The notes under the pieces: model-generated | Told to the model about the DNA's origin: nothing | Database searches by the model: none | What the model saw: the letters and a program-made list of their open reading frames with translations, nothing else | NCBI GenBank assembly: GCA_015233685.1 | Contig: JADFXF010000006.1 | Coordinates: 539 to 46,310 of the forward strand | DNA length: 45,772 bases | Direction of reading: 5' to 3' | Source: Nitrospirota bacterium | GTDB taxonomy: Bacteria; Nitrospirota; Thermodesulfovibrionia; Thermodesulfovibrionales; Magnetobacteriaceae | In this document: positions 8,299 to 16,906 of the stretch, in pieces | Position numbering within the stretch: position 1 is the first letter of the stretch | How the letters are laid out: each line of letters begins with the position of its first letter | Translations under genes and position numbers: made by a program

Positions 8299-8640
8299 TC
8301 AGGACCGGAATATGAAATACACCGCCCCTAAGAGACACAACCCCGCCCATAAGTAGTCCAGCTTTAAAGGCTGTCCCATGTAAAATATGGCAAAGGGAAC
8401 AAACACTGAAAGGGTAATCACCTCCTGGAGCATCTTCAGTTGAGATAAACTCATCTTGTCATAGCCGATTCTGTTGGCAGGCACCTGAAAGATATACTCT
8501 ACGAGGGCTATTGACCAGCTTACTACTACGGCCACATACCAGGCCTTCCCTCTGAGGCTCTTCAGGTGCCCGTACCACGCAAACGTCATAAAGACATTGG
8601 ACAATACCAGTAGGCAGACCGTTTTAAGTATTGCGGACAA
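8299..8640 (-). CDS. DUF486 family small membrane protein
   Basis: 113 residues, four hydrophobic segments. The sequence SNVFMTFAWYGHLKSL near the N-terminus and the closing segment YLWAGLCLLGAVYFIF fit the DUF486 family, a branch of the drug/metabolite transporter superfamily with no assigned substrate. The only in-frame start that keeps the first membrane segment whole is TTG at 8640, and no clear ribosome site precedes it. It lies five bases downstream of the coiled-coil gene, so the two are probably co-transcribed and co-translated. Confidence 0.8.
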   Translation of the reverse strand: MSAILKTVCLLVLSNVFMTFAWYGHLKSLRGKAWYVAVVVSWSIALVEYIFQVPANRIGYDKMSLSQLKMLQEVITLSVFVPFAIFYMGQPLKLDYLWAGLCLLGAVYFIFRS

Positions 8641-8645
8641 GTGGG

Positions 8646-9065
8646 CTATTTAACGACAAAGAATTTAAACAGAGCGACCATGACGGCCGTTTGGCCTATC
8701 CAGAAAAGAAACATCCACTTGATTATTTCAGCCTTGCAGTTGGCAATCTCCGCCCGTAGTCTGCCAGTTTCCTCTGAGATGCGCTCGTTGACCTTACTAA
8801 TCTCAACCCGTAGCTTGCCTGATTCCTCTGAAATGCGCTCGTTGACGTTACCTATCTCAACTGAAATGCGCTCGTTGACTTTACTAATCTCAACCCGTAG
8901 TTTGCCTGTTTCCTCAACAAGGCGGCGTTCAAACCGCTCCGCAGCGATAGCAATAGCGTCTTTCCTGGCACCTAAGTCTATATCGTTGATAAGAGTGGCG
9001 AAGTCTTCGCTGGCCTCATCCCCAAGGCGCTCTCTTATTGAACGAGGTATCGCTATCACACTCAT
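8646..9065 (-). CDS. coiled-coil protein with C-terminal membrane anchor (LA_3696-like)
   Basis: 139 residues. Residues about 45-115 are a charged coiled coil made of repeated units (KVNERIS occurs twice, GNVNERIS once, and LRVEIS or LRAEI three times). A membrane helix of about 20 residues (MFLFWIGQTAVMVALFKFF) follows close to the C-terminus. The N-terminus SVIAIPRSIRERLG is the part shared by small bacterial proteins known as the LA_3696 family, of unknown function. The repeats are also present at DNA level (about 8765-8900), so repeat number may vary between strains. It is probably an anchor or scaffold with its N-terminus in the cytoplasm. Confidence 0.75.
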   Translation of the reverse strand: MSVIAIPRSIRERLGDEASEDFATLINDIDLGARKDAIAIAAERFERRLVEETGKLRVEISKVNERISVEIGNVNERISEESGKLRVEISKVNERISEETGRLRAEIANCKAEIIKWMFLFWIGQTAVMVALFKFFVVK

Positions 9066-9118
9066 GTCTTTACAGTACCAGAAAAATAATTATATGTCAA
9101 CATGCGGTGCAGGGCAAA

Positions 9119-9363
9119 CACGGTAATTTTGTTCTAACGAATAAAACAAGTTCTCATGGGAAGTTGCAATGATTTCCAGACTGTTCTTTTCTTTGTCTGT
9201 CATTCCGGCTTGTCCGGAATCTGTCCTTATACCTCAGAATAGGCAAAATCATCATGAAACTATCATTTAAGGGACGATTCCGGACAAGCCGGAATGACGG
9301 CAAGGGACAATGATAACAACAATCTAATACCGCTTACTTATGATGGAGAACAAATTTACCGTG
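9119..9363. mobile_element. 245-bp non-autonomous inverted-repeat element, family B
   Basis: The ends are CACGGTAATTTTGTTCT (left) and, as reverse complement, CACGGTAAATTTGTTCT (right), a terminal inverted repeat of about 17 bases with one difference. Inside lies the palindromic core GTCATTCCGGCTTGTCCGG ... CCGGACAAGCCGGAATGAC. Flanks read gcagggcaaa on the left and gcaggacaaa on the right, a 10-base target duplication with one mismatch. No coding capacity is seen. It fills most of the 348-base stretch (9066-9413) between the coiled-coil gene and the binding-protein gene. Confidence 0.7.
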
Positions 9364-9413
9364 GCAGGACAAACGCATTCAACAGAAAAGTTTTTTCCAT
9401 TATCAGGTGAAAA

Positions 9414-10340
9414 ATGCTACAATTAACACATGGCAGATGCAAGGAAGGGGCGGGTGTGAGATTGCCTGCATGGCTATATTGTAAAGGTTATATCAAAGCT
9501 GCAATAACTGTTTTGGTTGCGGTGATAGTTGCGTGCGGCTGCCAGAAGCAGTCAGACAAATCATCGCAAAAGACAAATGGGCGGGCATTGAGGCTTGCCA
9601 CCAGCACGACCACCGTTGAGTCCGGCCTGCTGGACAGGCTTATCCCTGTTTTTGAGAAGAAGTATGGAATTAACGTGGAAATGCTCGTAGGTGGAAGCGG
9701 CGAGGCTCTTCAGAAGGCCAGAGATGGTTTTGCCGATGTTGTTTTAGTCCATTCAAGAGAGGAAGAGGATAAATTCGTATCGGAGGGCTATGGCATCAAC
9801 AGGAAGGACGTCATGTATAATGACTTTATAATACTTGGCCCGCCCGATGACCCTATACATTTAAAAGATGAAAAGGACGCACTGTCGGCCTTTAAGGCGA
9901 TTTCGGACAAAAAAGCCCTTTTTATCTCACGAGGAAAGAATGCTGGCACACATGTCAGAGAAAAGAGCCTTTGGAAGCTGATTGACATAAAACCATCAGG
10001 CCAGTGGTATGTACCGGAGAGTAAAGACCAGCTTTCGATGCTTAAAACGGCCTCAGAGAGAAAGGCATATTGCCTGGCAGACAGAAGCACTTACCTTTTT
10101 AATAAGGAAAAGTTGAACCTCCCGATTGTTGTGGAAGGAGACAAGAAACTCTTTAATCCTTATGGCGTTATAGCCGTCAGCCCGGCCAGGATTCCCGGAG
10201 CAAATCTTGAAGCGGCCATGAAGTTTATTGATTTTATCACATCCGTAGATGGGCAGGAGATGATCTGCTATTATGGGAAAATGAAATACAACAAGGCCTT
10301 ATTTGTTCCTCTGTCACTTAATAATTACACGTGTCAATGA
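9414..10340 (+). CDS. tungstate/molybdate-type substrate-binding lipoprotein (TupA-like)
   Basis: 308 residues. A signal peptide ends in the lipobox IVAC, with the lipid cysteine at residue 41. The mature part follows the TupA pattern: LATSTTTVESGLLD, then GGSGEALQKARDGFADVVLV, EEEDKFVSEGYGINRKDVM and YNDFIILGP. In the known family these regions bind tungstate or molybdate oxyanions in the periplasm. GTG at 9456 is an equally good start, placed five bases after AAGGAAGGGG, and would give a more usual 26-residue signal peptide. No permease or ATPase gene is adjacent. Instead its stop overlaps the start of a sensor kinase, suggesting the protein feeds ligand information to that kinase. That link is inference. 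Confidence 0.85.
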   Translation: MLQLTHGRCKEGAGVRLPAWLYCKGYIKAAITVLVAVIVACGCQKQSDKSSQKTNGRALRLATSTTTVESGLLDRLIPVFEKKYGINVEMLVGGSGEALQKARDGFADVVLVHSREEEDKFVSEGYGINRKDVMYNDFIILGPPDDPIHLKDEKDALSAFKAISDKKALFISRGKNAGTHVREKSLWKLIDIKPSGQWYVPESKDQLSMLKTASERKAYCLADRSTYLFNKEKLNLPIVVEGDKKLFNPYGVIAVSPARIPGANLEAAMKFIDFITSVDGQEMICYYGKMKYNKALFVPLSLNNYTCQ

Positions 10341-12691
10341 AAACCTTACAAAACAGGATACTGGTAAATTTTCTCCCGCTGATTATAGTCCCATCTATAA
10401 TTATAATGGTTACCAGTCTGGCGGTAATGGAAAGACAGATCAATGAAAGTTTTGAATTAATACTCACAAACGGTATCAAGGGGGTTGAAGAGGAGTTTGA
10501 GTTCATAGAACATCGCTTTCTTGGTAGCGTCCGCCAAATAGCCGAGGAGGCGGATATAGTGAATATGACCGAAATTCAGGACGCAAAGTCCCTGTTAGAC
10601 AGATTGCCAAAAATAAAGACGCTGTTAGGGGCAAGCAGCATCAGGGTCTTCAACCAGAAAGGATTGGTTCTGGCCAGCGGGTACTACGCGCCCCCATCGG
10701 GACGTAGTAACGGCATTTATAAAACAATACTAACACAGGTACTTGAGGGAAAAGATGTAGGTGCCATCATGAAATCGGACAAGGGGATTGGGTTTGACGC
10801 CTTTGTGCAAATAAGGGCGAAAGGTAAGCCGGTTGGGGTTTTAGAGGTTTCTAAACTCATTGATTATGACCTATTGACGCAAATGAAGACTGAATTTGGG
10901 GTTGACACAATTGTCTATAACGGCGGCCTCCCGCAGGCGTCTACCCTTAGCAATCCCCGTATATTTTTGGAACCTCATCTCATAGCATTGATTGGTGAGG
11001 CGAACATACAGCAACGGCAAATTGCCAGGGAGCTGGCGCTTGGCGGGTTAATGTACTATATCGCGGTCAAACCTATAAAGTATGAGAAGGAGCTATTAGG
11101 TACCATGGTGTTTGCCGCGTCAGGTGAAAAAGCCTACAGGCAGAGGATGATACTAAAGATGGCCGCGCTGCCGTTATTAGCCTTCCTGTTATTAATCTCC
11201 TTCTATGTATCACACAGGGTATCGTTAAAAGTCGTTGCGCCTATAAAGACGCTGTGTAAGGTTACTCAGGAAATCTCCGAAGGTTCCAGTTCTGCCTTCG
11301 CCGATATCAAATCCAACGATGAGGTTGGCGTTTTGGCCGATTCCTTTAACAAGATGATCAAAGAGTTGAGGCGGCACCAAGACCACCTAAATGAACTTGT
11401 CGGGGAGAAAACCAGTGAATTAATAGAAACCAACGCGGAATTGTTAAACGAGATGGTAGAGCGTAAGAGGGCGCAAGCGCAGAAAGAACTAACCATGAAC
11501 CTCCTGCAAAACATCTCAGACAATGTCCCCGGCGCCATATACCAATTCAGATTGCACCCGGATGGAAGCAGTTGTTTTCCCTACGCCAGCGCGGCCTTTC
11601 GTGATATTTACCGAATCGGCCCGGAGGAAGTTCGCGATGATGCCTCAAAGGTTTTCACCGTCCTGCACCCGGACGAATACGACGACTTCTTTGCCTCTAT
11701 CAGAAAATCAGCCGCCGACCTGACACACTGGCAGTACGAGGCGCTGCTGGTATTTGACGATGGCACGACACGCTGGGCGTTTAACAGCGCGATGCCGCAG
11801 AGGGAGGGGGACGGCTCGGTCATCTGGCATGGCTTTGTCATGGATGTAACGCGGCGCAAGCAGTTGGAAGAGGAACTGTTGGAGTTAAACAGGACTCTGG
11901 AGCGGCGCGTGGAAGAGGGAATAAGTAAGATTGTATATCAGAAGCAGATGCTCGTTCAGCAGTCGAAAATGGCGGCGATGGGGGAGATGATAGGACTAAT
12001 AGCGCATCAATGGAGGCAACCTCTTAATGCCATAGGTTTAAACGTGCAGGATTTAAAGGATGCGTATGCCTTCGGAGAGCTTGACGAGAAATTAATAGGA
12101 CAGGTCGTTGATATAACAATGGACCAGTTAAACTTTATGTCAAAGACGATAGACGATTTCAAGAACTTTTTCAAGCCGTCAAAGAGGAAACTATCCTTCG
12201 ACGTGAAAAAAAACATAGAGGAAATATTCTCAATGTTTCAACAGGTGTTTGTGAAAGCCAGGGTGGATGTTTCTATAAAATCTGCCCACGACGCATTGCT
12301 GTTTACAGAGGGATATCCAAATGAATTTAAGCAGGTAATACTCAACATCCTGAATAACTCAAAGGACGCCATCAGTTCTAAGAGGGGCGATAGCGCCTCA
12401 CCACCAACACGCGGACAGATAGAAATAACCATCGAAAATAGTGAACAGAGAGATAAAATAATAATCTCAATAAGGGACAACGGCGGCGGCATTCCAGAGG
12501 ACATAATGGGTAAAATCTTTGACCACTACTTTTCGACAAAGGGACAGGAAGGCACGGGGCTTGGACTTTATATGTCAAAAACAATAGTGGAGACGAACAT
12601 GGGCGGCACCCTGACAGTCAGAAACATTGGGGGTGGGGCAGAGTTTATGATAAGTTTAGATGTGCAGCCGCACACGCGGGAAGATTCATAG
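10337..12691 (+). CDS. membrane sensor histidine kinase (Cache-HAMP-PAS-HisKA-HATPase)
   Basis: 784 residues from ATG 10337, which overlaps the binding-protein stop (ATGA). GTG 10331 is possible but less likely. Order: membrane helix (about 8-30), a large periplasmic Cache-like sensor (about 35-265), membrane helix (about 275-293), HAMP (about 294-348), coiled coil, PAS (about 390-508), HisKA with the phospho-acceptor in LIAHQWRQPLNAI (His557), and the ATPase domain with N-box (NILNNSKDAI), DNGGGIP, FDHYFSTK and GTGLGLYMSK. All catalytic motifs are intact. No response regulator lies next to it. Coupling to a tungstate-type binding protein suggests a sensor for oxyanions or for the loaded binding protein. 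Confidence 0.88.
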   Translation: MKTLQNRILVNFLPLIIVPSIIIMVTSLAVMERQINESFELILTNGIKGVEEEFEFIEHRFLGSVRQIAEEADIVNMTEIQDAKSLLDRLPKIKTLLGASSIRVFNQKGLVLASGYYAPPSGRSNGIYKTILTQVLEGKDVGAIMKSDKGIGFDAFVQIRAKGKPVGVLEVSKLIDYDLLTQMKTEFGVDTIVYNGGLPQASTLSNPRIFLEPHLIALIGEANIQQRQIARELALGGLMYYIAVKPIKYEKELLGTMVFAASGEKAYRQRMILKMAALPLLAFLLLISFYVSHRVSLKVVAPIKTLCKVTQEISEGSSSAFADIKSNDEVGVLADSFNKMIKELRRHQDHLNELVGEKTSELIETNAELLNEMVERKRAQAQKELTMNLLQNISDNVPGAIYQFRLHPDGSSCFPYASAAFRDIYRIGPEEVRDDASKVFTVLHPDEYDDFFASIRKSAADLTHWQYEALLVFDDGTTRWAFNSAMPQREGDGSVIWHGFVMDVTRRKQLEEELLELNRTLERRVEEGISKIVYQKQMLVQQSKMAAMGEMIGLIAHQWRQPLNAIGLNVQDLKDAYAFGELDEKLIGQVVDITMDQLNFMSKTIDDFKNFFKPSKRKLSFDVKKNIEEIFSMFQQVFVKARVDVSIKSAHDALLFTEGYPNEFKQVILNILNNSKDAISSKRGDSASPPTRGQIEITIENSEQRDKIIISIRDNGGGIPEDIMGKIFDHYFSTKGQEGTGLGLYMSKTIVETNMGGTLTVRNIGGGAEFMISLDVQPHTREDS

Positions 12692-12700
12692 CATCCCCTG

Positions 12701-12925
12701 TTACAACAGCATCACAGTGTCTTTGATTTTGTGAAACGGCTTTGGTTGATGATTTATGAATTCATTGTATTGTGTAAGGAACTCAAGGCAGGCGTCAATG
12801 TCGGGCTGTCCGTTTTTCATAAATGGATTATGCCTATGTGCGGCAACCGCACGCATGTCAAGCCGTAGTGTCTCAGACTTTGACATATCATAAAGGTCAG
12901 TGCCGATTTCGTCAGACTGGTTCAT
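12701..12925 (-). CDS. small protein paired with nucleotidyltransferase, unknown function
   Basis: 74 residues, soluble, no known motif that I recognise. It is rich in polar residues (RAVAAHRHNPFMKNG in the middle, ITQYNEFIN-type helix near the end). Its start overlaps the stop of the upstream nucleotidyltransferase gene by four bases, so the two are translated together. It also ends nine bases from the convergent kinase gene. The layout, a nucleotidyltransferase coupled to a tiny partner, resembles MNT/HEPN or AbiE-type toxin-antitoxin pairs, but this protein lacks a visible HEPN motif (Rx4-6H is not clear) and is shorter than usual. Function remains unassigned. Confidence 0.6.
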   Translation of the reverse strand: MNQSDEIGTDLYDMSKSETLRLDMRAVAAHRHNPFMKNGQPDIDACLEFLTQYNEFINHQPKPFHKIKDTVMLL

Positions 12926-13452
12926 TCTTTAAAAAACTCATGGAAATCCATCCCGAAAAGCTCGAAATATTTCCTTATTGATTCGACATTGAGGGAGTTC
13001 TTACAGATGCCCACAAGCGCCCTGATATCCGAGGCGTCAATAGGGACGCGTTGCGGGTCGTTTTTCATAGCCTGAAGTTTCAGGCCGATTAGGTCCTCAG
13101 GCCCTAAGACGTTGATGTTTAACTGACCGCTGAAGGCGGCCTTTACTGTAGTCCTCTTTAACATGGCAACGGTGGCGTCTCTGAAGGCGTGAAGAAAGTC
13201 AACCTCTCCAAATACCCGCAAAGGTGAGACGAACTGAGACACGTTTTCTGTCCTGAACCTGCACTCATAGTCATTGCTTTCCATAATCGCGGCTACCTTT
13301 TCCATGTCGTCTCTAAGGACGAGAAAGTCCACATCAACAGTTGACCTGTGTACTCCCCATAGATTAAAGGCCATGCCTCCGATTAGGGCATAGCTTATAC
13401 CATATCGGGCGAATTCATTTGTCAGTGTCTCTAAGACGATTTTGAAATCCAT
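12922..13452 (-). CDS. nucleotidyltransferase-fold protein (DUF6036/AbiEii-like)
   Basis: 176 residues from ATG 13452, preceded by a TTGAGG ribosome site seven bases away. An upstream start at 13488 lacks one. The minimal nucleotidyltransferase signature is present: IGGMAFNLWG followed by TVDVDFLV, giving the GG and the DxD metal-binding aspartates. A helical C-terminal part includes GPEDLIGLKLQAMKND, typical of the AbiEii/DUF6036 type. Such enzymes can transfer NMP to RNA or protein. It is coupled to the 74-residue protein, so the pair may be a toxin-antitoxin or stress module. This is inference from architecture only. Confidence 0.7.
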   Translation of the reverse strand: MDFKIVLETLTNEFARYGISYALIGGMAFNLWGVHRSTVDVDFLVLRDDMEKVAAIMESNDYECRFRTENVSQFVSPLRVFGEVDFLHAFRDATVAMLKRTTVKAAFSGQLNINVLGPEDLIGLKLQAMKNDPQRVPIDASDIRALVGICKNSLNVESIRKYFELFGMDFHEFFKE

Positions 13453-13541
13453 GTGAGTTTGCCTCAACCGCTTCATTATAACTGACATCTGCTGTTTAAA
13501 TCTATCCGGTGTGCCCGAATCCTCGCGCGGCCAAAAACTCC

Positions 13542-14390
13542 TCAGGTGTGGGGCAAAAGCATCTCGTGGGCATCCATTGAGCTTCTTACAAGCGGGGCGG
13601 AGGCCACGGCGTCAAACCCCAGAGCCTCCGCCTTTTCCCTGTATATATCAAAGACACCCGGAGGTATGTACTCTACAACCGCAATATTGGTCTTGCGCGG
13701 TCTCAGGTACTGCCCTATCGTTACGAAATTACACCCGCACGCCCTTAAGTCTCTCAGGACGTCAATGACCTCATCAAAACGCTCTCCAAGGCCTACCATC
13801 AGGCCAGACTTTACTTTTACCTTTGATGAGTAATTCCTTGCCGCTTTCAGCATTCTTAGTGACAGTTCGTAATTGGCCTGCGGCCTCACCTTATAGTACA
13901 ACGACGGCACGGTCTCAACATTGTGATTAAACACGTCCGGTTTGGCTTCAAGTACGCAATGGAGTGCCTTGAGATTGCCCTTAAAATCAGGAGTCAGTAC
14001 CTCTATTTGAGCGTTGGGAAGCAGCGCCCTGACTTCCGACACGGTGGCGGCGAAGTGCGCGGCCCCCCCGTCAGGCAGGTCGTCGCGGGTGACGGAGGTG
14101 ACTACCACATGTGTCAGGTTCAGGGCCTTTGCCGCTTCGGCAACGCGGCGTGGCTCTTCGGCATCAACGGGCGATGGCCTTATGTGTGATACTGAACAGA
14201 AACCGCAGCTCCTCGTACAGTCCTTTCCCAAAATCATAAATGTGGCCGTAGGGCGGCTGAAACAGTGGCCGCGGTTGGGGCATCTGGCCTCTTCGCAGAC
14301 CGTTGACAGGCGGTTTTGGCGAAGGAGGCGTTTTGTCCCCCGCAGGCCTTTAAATGTGTTAGTCCTAAGCCAGTCCGGAAGTCTTTCCAT
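13542..14390 (-). CDS. lipA: lipoyl synthase
   Basis: 282 residues. LipA inserts two sulfurs into protein-bound octanoate, using one radical-SAM 4Fe-4S cluster and one auxiliary cluster that is consumed. Both ligand sets are visible: the auxiliary CX4CX5C (Cys32, Cys37, Cys43 in CEEARCPNRGHC) and the radical SAM CX3CX2C (Cys58, Cys62, Cys65 in CTRSCGFC). The C-terminal RSSMDAHEM contains the Arg-Ser-Ser motif that holds the auxiliary cluster. Length is usual. No octanoyltransferase (lipB) is adjacent. It lies nine bases downstream of mazG, in the same direction. Confidence 0.95.
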   Translation of the reverse strand: MERLPDWLRTNTFKGLRGTKRLLRQNRLSTVCEEARCPNRGHCFSRPTATFMILGKDCTRSCGFCSVSHIRPSPVDAEEPRRVAEAAKALNLTHVVVTSVTRDDLPDGGAAHFAATVSEVRALLPNAQIEVLTPDFKGNLKALHCVLEAKPDVFNHNVETVPSLYYKVRPQANYELSLRMLKAARNYSSKVKVKSGLMVGLGERFDEVIDVLRDLRACGCNFVTIGQYLRPRKTNIAVVEYIPPGVFDIYREKAEALGFDAVASAPLVRSSMDAHEMLLPHT

Positions 14391-14399
14391 ATGATATTT

Positions 14400-15188
14400 T
14401 TAAAAAAAACCTTCGCGTTTCGCCGCTTCCCATAGGGCGTCCATCTCGGCTGCTGTCATGGCAGCAAGGGGTTTATTATTAAGATTTTTCGCGCTTTGTT
14501 CCATGTGTTGAAATCTCCCGATGAACCGGTTTATGGTCTTTCTCAGGGCATCTTCGGGATTGACCTGGACAAACCGCGCGATATTGACTATGGTAAAGAG
14601 GATGTCGCCGAGTTCGTCCTCGATTTTGGCCGGGTCGTTGAGGCTTACGGCCTCCTTAAACTCAGAGAGTTCCTCGTCGAGCTTCTCTAAGACTTCGCCT
14701 GTCTTATTCCAATCGAACCCTGCGCGCGAGGCCCTGTCGGTAATCATAAACGCACGCAGGAGCGAGGGGAGTGTCCTCGGTACGCCGCTTAGTGAGGATT
14801 CCTCGTGCCTTCCCTCAGATTTTTTTATCTCGCCCCACTGTTTAAGCACCTCGGCGGCGGTTTCGCATACCCCCTCGCCAAACACATGGGGATGGCGTGT
14901 TACCATCTTATCGCTTATCCCCGCAATAACGTCGTAGATGTCGAATGTCCCTTTTTCCTTTTCGATTCGGGCAAGGAACAGCAACTGAAACAAGACATCG
15001 CCAAGTTCTTCACGAATCTTATCAGGGTTTTCCTCCTCAACGGCCTCTATTAGCTCATGGGTCTCCTCAATCAGATACGCTATCAGGGTGCGTGCCGACT
15101 GCTCCTTGTCCCACGGGCAACCGCGCTCTGACCTCAGCGCGTCCATTATCCCAACAAGGCCTGTAAATCCCGACGGTTGGCGTTTCAT
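14400..15188 (-). CDS. mazG: nucleoside triphosphate pyrophosphohydrolase MazG
   Basis: 262 residues with two tandem MazG domains, as in E. coli MazG. The first (about 20-110) carries RGCPWDKEQ, EETHELIEA and EELGDVLFQLLF. The second (about 140-235) carries FDWNKTGEVLEKLDEELSE and EDELGDILF. The acidic EExxE ... ExxD residues bind magnesium in the family, which hydrolyses NTPs to NMP and pyrophosphate. It is the first gene of a pair with lipA, divergent from hemW across 66 bases. Confidence 0.93.
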   Translation of the reverse strand: MKRQPSGFTGLVGIMDALRSERGCPWDKEQSARTLIAYLIEETHELIEAVEEENPDKIREELGDVLFQLLFLARIEKEKGTFDIYDVIAGISDKMVTRHPHVFGEGVCETAAEVLKQWGEIKKSEGRHEESSLSGVPRTLPSLLRAFMITDRASRAGFDWNKTGEVLEKLDEELSEFKEAVSLNDPAKIEDELGDILFTIVNIARFVQVNPEDALRKTINRFIGRFQHMEQSAKNLNNKPLAAMTAAEMDALWEAAKREGFF

Positions 15189-15254
15189 TGGTAGAATATT
15201 ATAAAAAGGTATATAGAGGTGTCAATAGCCGATGTGTTTTTGTAATAATATAAA

Positions 15255-16436
15255 ATGGCCGAATCTCTTTACATCCACATACCCTTTTGTCTGAGGAAAT
15301 GCCCGTACTGCGACTTTTTTTCGATACCGTATGAACGCGGCATGGAAAGAGAGATGGAAAGACGCTATGTCAACGCCCTGAAAAGTGAGCTTATACTGCG
15401 AAAAGATAATATCGCTACACTTAGGACTATCTATATCGGGGGCGGCACACCCTCTGTCTTTGAGGCCGGGTCAATCGCGCTGCTACTTGAATTTATTAAT
15501 AATAATTTTGGTATAGAAACCGGCGCCGAAATCACTATGGAGATAAACCCTTCAAGCGCTGATGACGAAAAACTCCGCGCCATCAGACAGGCGGGCGTAA
15601 ACAGGATAAGCATGGGTGTGCAGTCCCTTAACGACGCGGAATTAATATCACTGGGACGTATCCACAACGCGGCAGAGGCCGTCAGGGCATTGGACATCGT
15701 AAATAAATATTTCGGGAATTTCTCTGTTGACCTCATCTATGGCCTTGAGGGTCAGACTGTCGGGGGCTGGATGAGGACAGTCCGGAGGGCGCTATCGTTT
15801 GCCCCGCCACACGTATCGGCATATGAGCTGACCCCGGAGGCCGACACAGCCTTTGGCAGGCGCGTTATGAGTGGGGAGGCAGTCCTTCCTGAGGAGGACG
15901 CAATTGCCGCGATGTATTGTTCGGCGGCTGAGCAGTTTGGCGGTGCTGGACTATGCCACTATGAAATCTCAAACTTTGCCAGAGCGGGGTTTCTATGCCG
16001 CCATAACGAAAACTACTGGAGGCGGGGCCTCTATGCGGGGATAGGCGCTGGTGCGCATTCTCATCTGAGAATACCAGATAGTGGGCAGGGCTACTCTCTG
16101 AGAAGTTCAAACGCCGCTGACCTCATGCAATATCTGACCAACATAGAACACAATACGCTGCCAGTTGGCGAGATGACGATTATTGACGACTGCGAAGGGC
16201 TGAAAGAAGACATATTCCTTGGACTTCGAACCGCGGAGGGCGTGTCCGTAGAAAGACTCAGGGATGGCTGCATTGATGTTGCGGGATTACAGGGGCTTGT
16301 TGAAAACGGCCTTGCAGAGCTTGACGAGACCCGATTGATACTGACGAGAAGGGGGTTTCTCGTCAGCAACCGAATCATAAGTTCAATCATGGATAAGATT
16401 GACGCGCAGCGGGGTCATTCCCCTAAGAGCGTCTGA
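15255..16436 (+). CDS. hemW: radical SAM haem chaperone HemW
   Basis: 393 residues. The radical SAM motif CLRKCPYCDF has Cys12, Cys16 and Cys19 followed by the Asp-Phe that separates the HemN/HemW group. YIGGGTPSVF and the PSSADDEKL region complete the SAM site, and a HemW C-terminal winged domain (about 310-390) is present. The known family inserts haem into proteins and is often mis-named coproporphyrinogen oxidase. Real HemN has an extra N-terminal stretch that is absent here. No ribosome site is visible before ATG 15255. The 3' end overlaps the convergent ferritin-like gene by 22 bases. Confidence 0.88.
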   Translation: MAESLYIHIPFCLRKCPYCDFFSIPYERGMEREMERRYVNALKSELILRKDNIATLRTIYIGGGTPSVFEAGSIALLLEFINNNFGIETGAEITMEINPSSADDEKLRAIRQAGVNRISMGVQSLNDAELISLGRIHNAAEAVRALDIVNKYFGNFSVDLIYGLEGQTVGGWMRTVRRALSFAPPHVSAYELTPEADTAFGRRVMSGEAVLPEEDAIAAMYCSAAEQFGGAGLCHYEISNFARAGFLCRHNENYWRRGLYAGIGAGAHSHLRIPDSGQGYSLRSSNAADLMQYLTNIEHNTLPVGEMTIIDDCEGLKEDIFLGLRTAEGVSVERLRDGCIDVAGLQGLVENGLAELDETRLILTRRGFLVSNRIISSIMDKIDAQRGHSPKSV

Positions 16437-16831
16437 AATGTCTGATGGTGCAGCTCCTCCTCGGCGAGGATTTGCTCAAAGAGCAGCCTCGTGGTGGAGT
16501 CGCCCTCGTCGTTGGCCATTTTGATGATCTTTTTGTAGAGCTCGATTGCATAAGCCTCTTCGGCTAAATCCTTCTGGAGGATTTCCTGCTCGCTGCCAGT
16601 GATGTCTACGAGGTCTGGAGTTGTGGTTGGGACTTCACCGAGATAGACGAGCCTCTCCGCTATTTTCTCCGCGTGGAGCATCTCCACGATGGCTATTGCC
16701 CGTAACTCCGTACCTATGAATCTGGCCCTTTTTCCTTTTATCATTATGTGTTGAAAAATGTACTGAATACTGACCTTGAGTTCCCTCGCGATTGCCGCGT
16801 TCATCATCTTTTTCAATTCCGGACTTGCCAT
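16415..16831 (-). CDS. ferritin-like/bacterioferritin-type diiron protein
   Basis: 138 residues forming a four-helix bundle. Candidate diiron ligands are Glu17, Glu50 and His53 in VEMLHAEKI, Glu91 or Glu92, and the EEELHHQ cluster at 124-130. Met51 sits where bacterioferritin has its haem-ligating methionine (EMxHA), which hints at haem binding at a dimer interface. It is shorter than usual bacterioferritin (about 158), so storage-cage assembly is uncertain and a small ferritin-like or DPS-like role is possible. A strong ribosome site (GGAGGG) precedes the start. Its 3' end overlaps hemW by 22 bases. Confidence 0.8.
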   Translation of the reverse strand: MASPELKKMMNAAIARELKVSIQYIFQHIMIKGKRARFIGTELRAIAIVEMLHAEKIAERLVYLGEVPTTTPDLVDITGSEQEILQKDLAEEAYAIELYKKIIKMANDEGDSTTRLLFEQILAEEELHHQTFQTLLGE

Positions 16832-16906
16832 AAATAACTCCCTCCTGTAATTTAATTGCGTCTGACTGCCGGTCAGCTCAATGCCGCCGGATATGGGTCG
16901 CAGCCG

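Noticed and set aside
8765-8900. Repeats as a possible CRISPR array
   Set aside because: The units are inside a coding frame, are of unequal spacing and have no unique spacers. No cas genes are present.
8641-9126. Plus-strand 161-residue frame with repeated EMRSLTL segments
   Set aside because: It is the antisense shadow of the coiled-coil gene's DNA repeats. The minus-strand frame has a membrane helix and a known family pattern.
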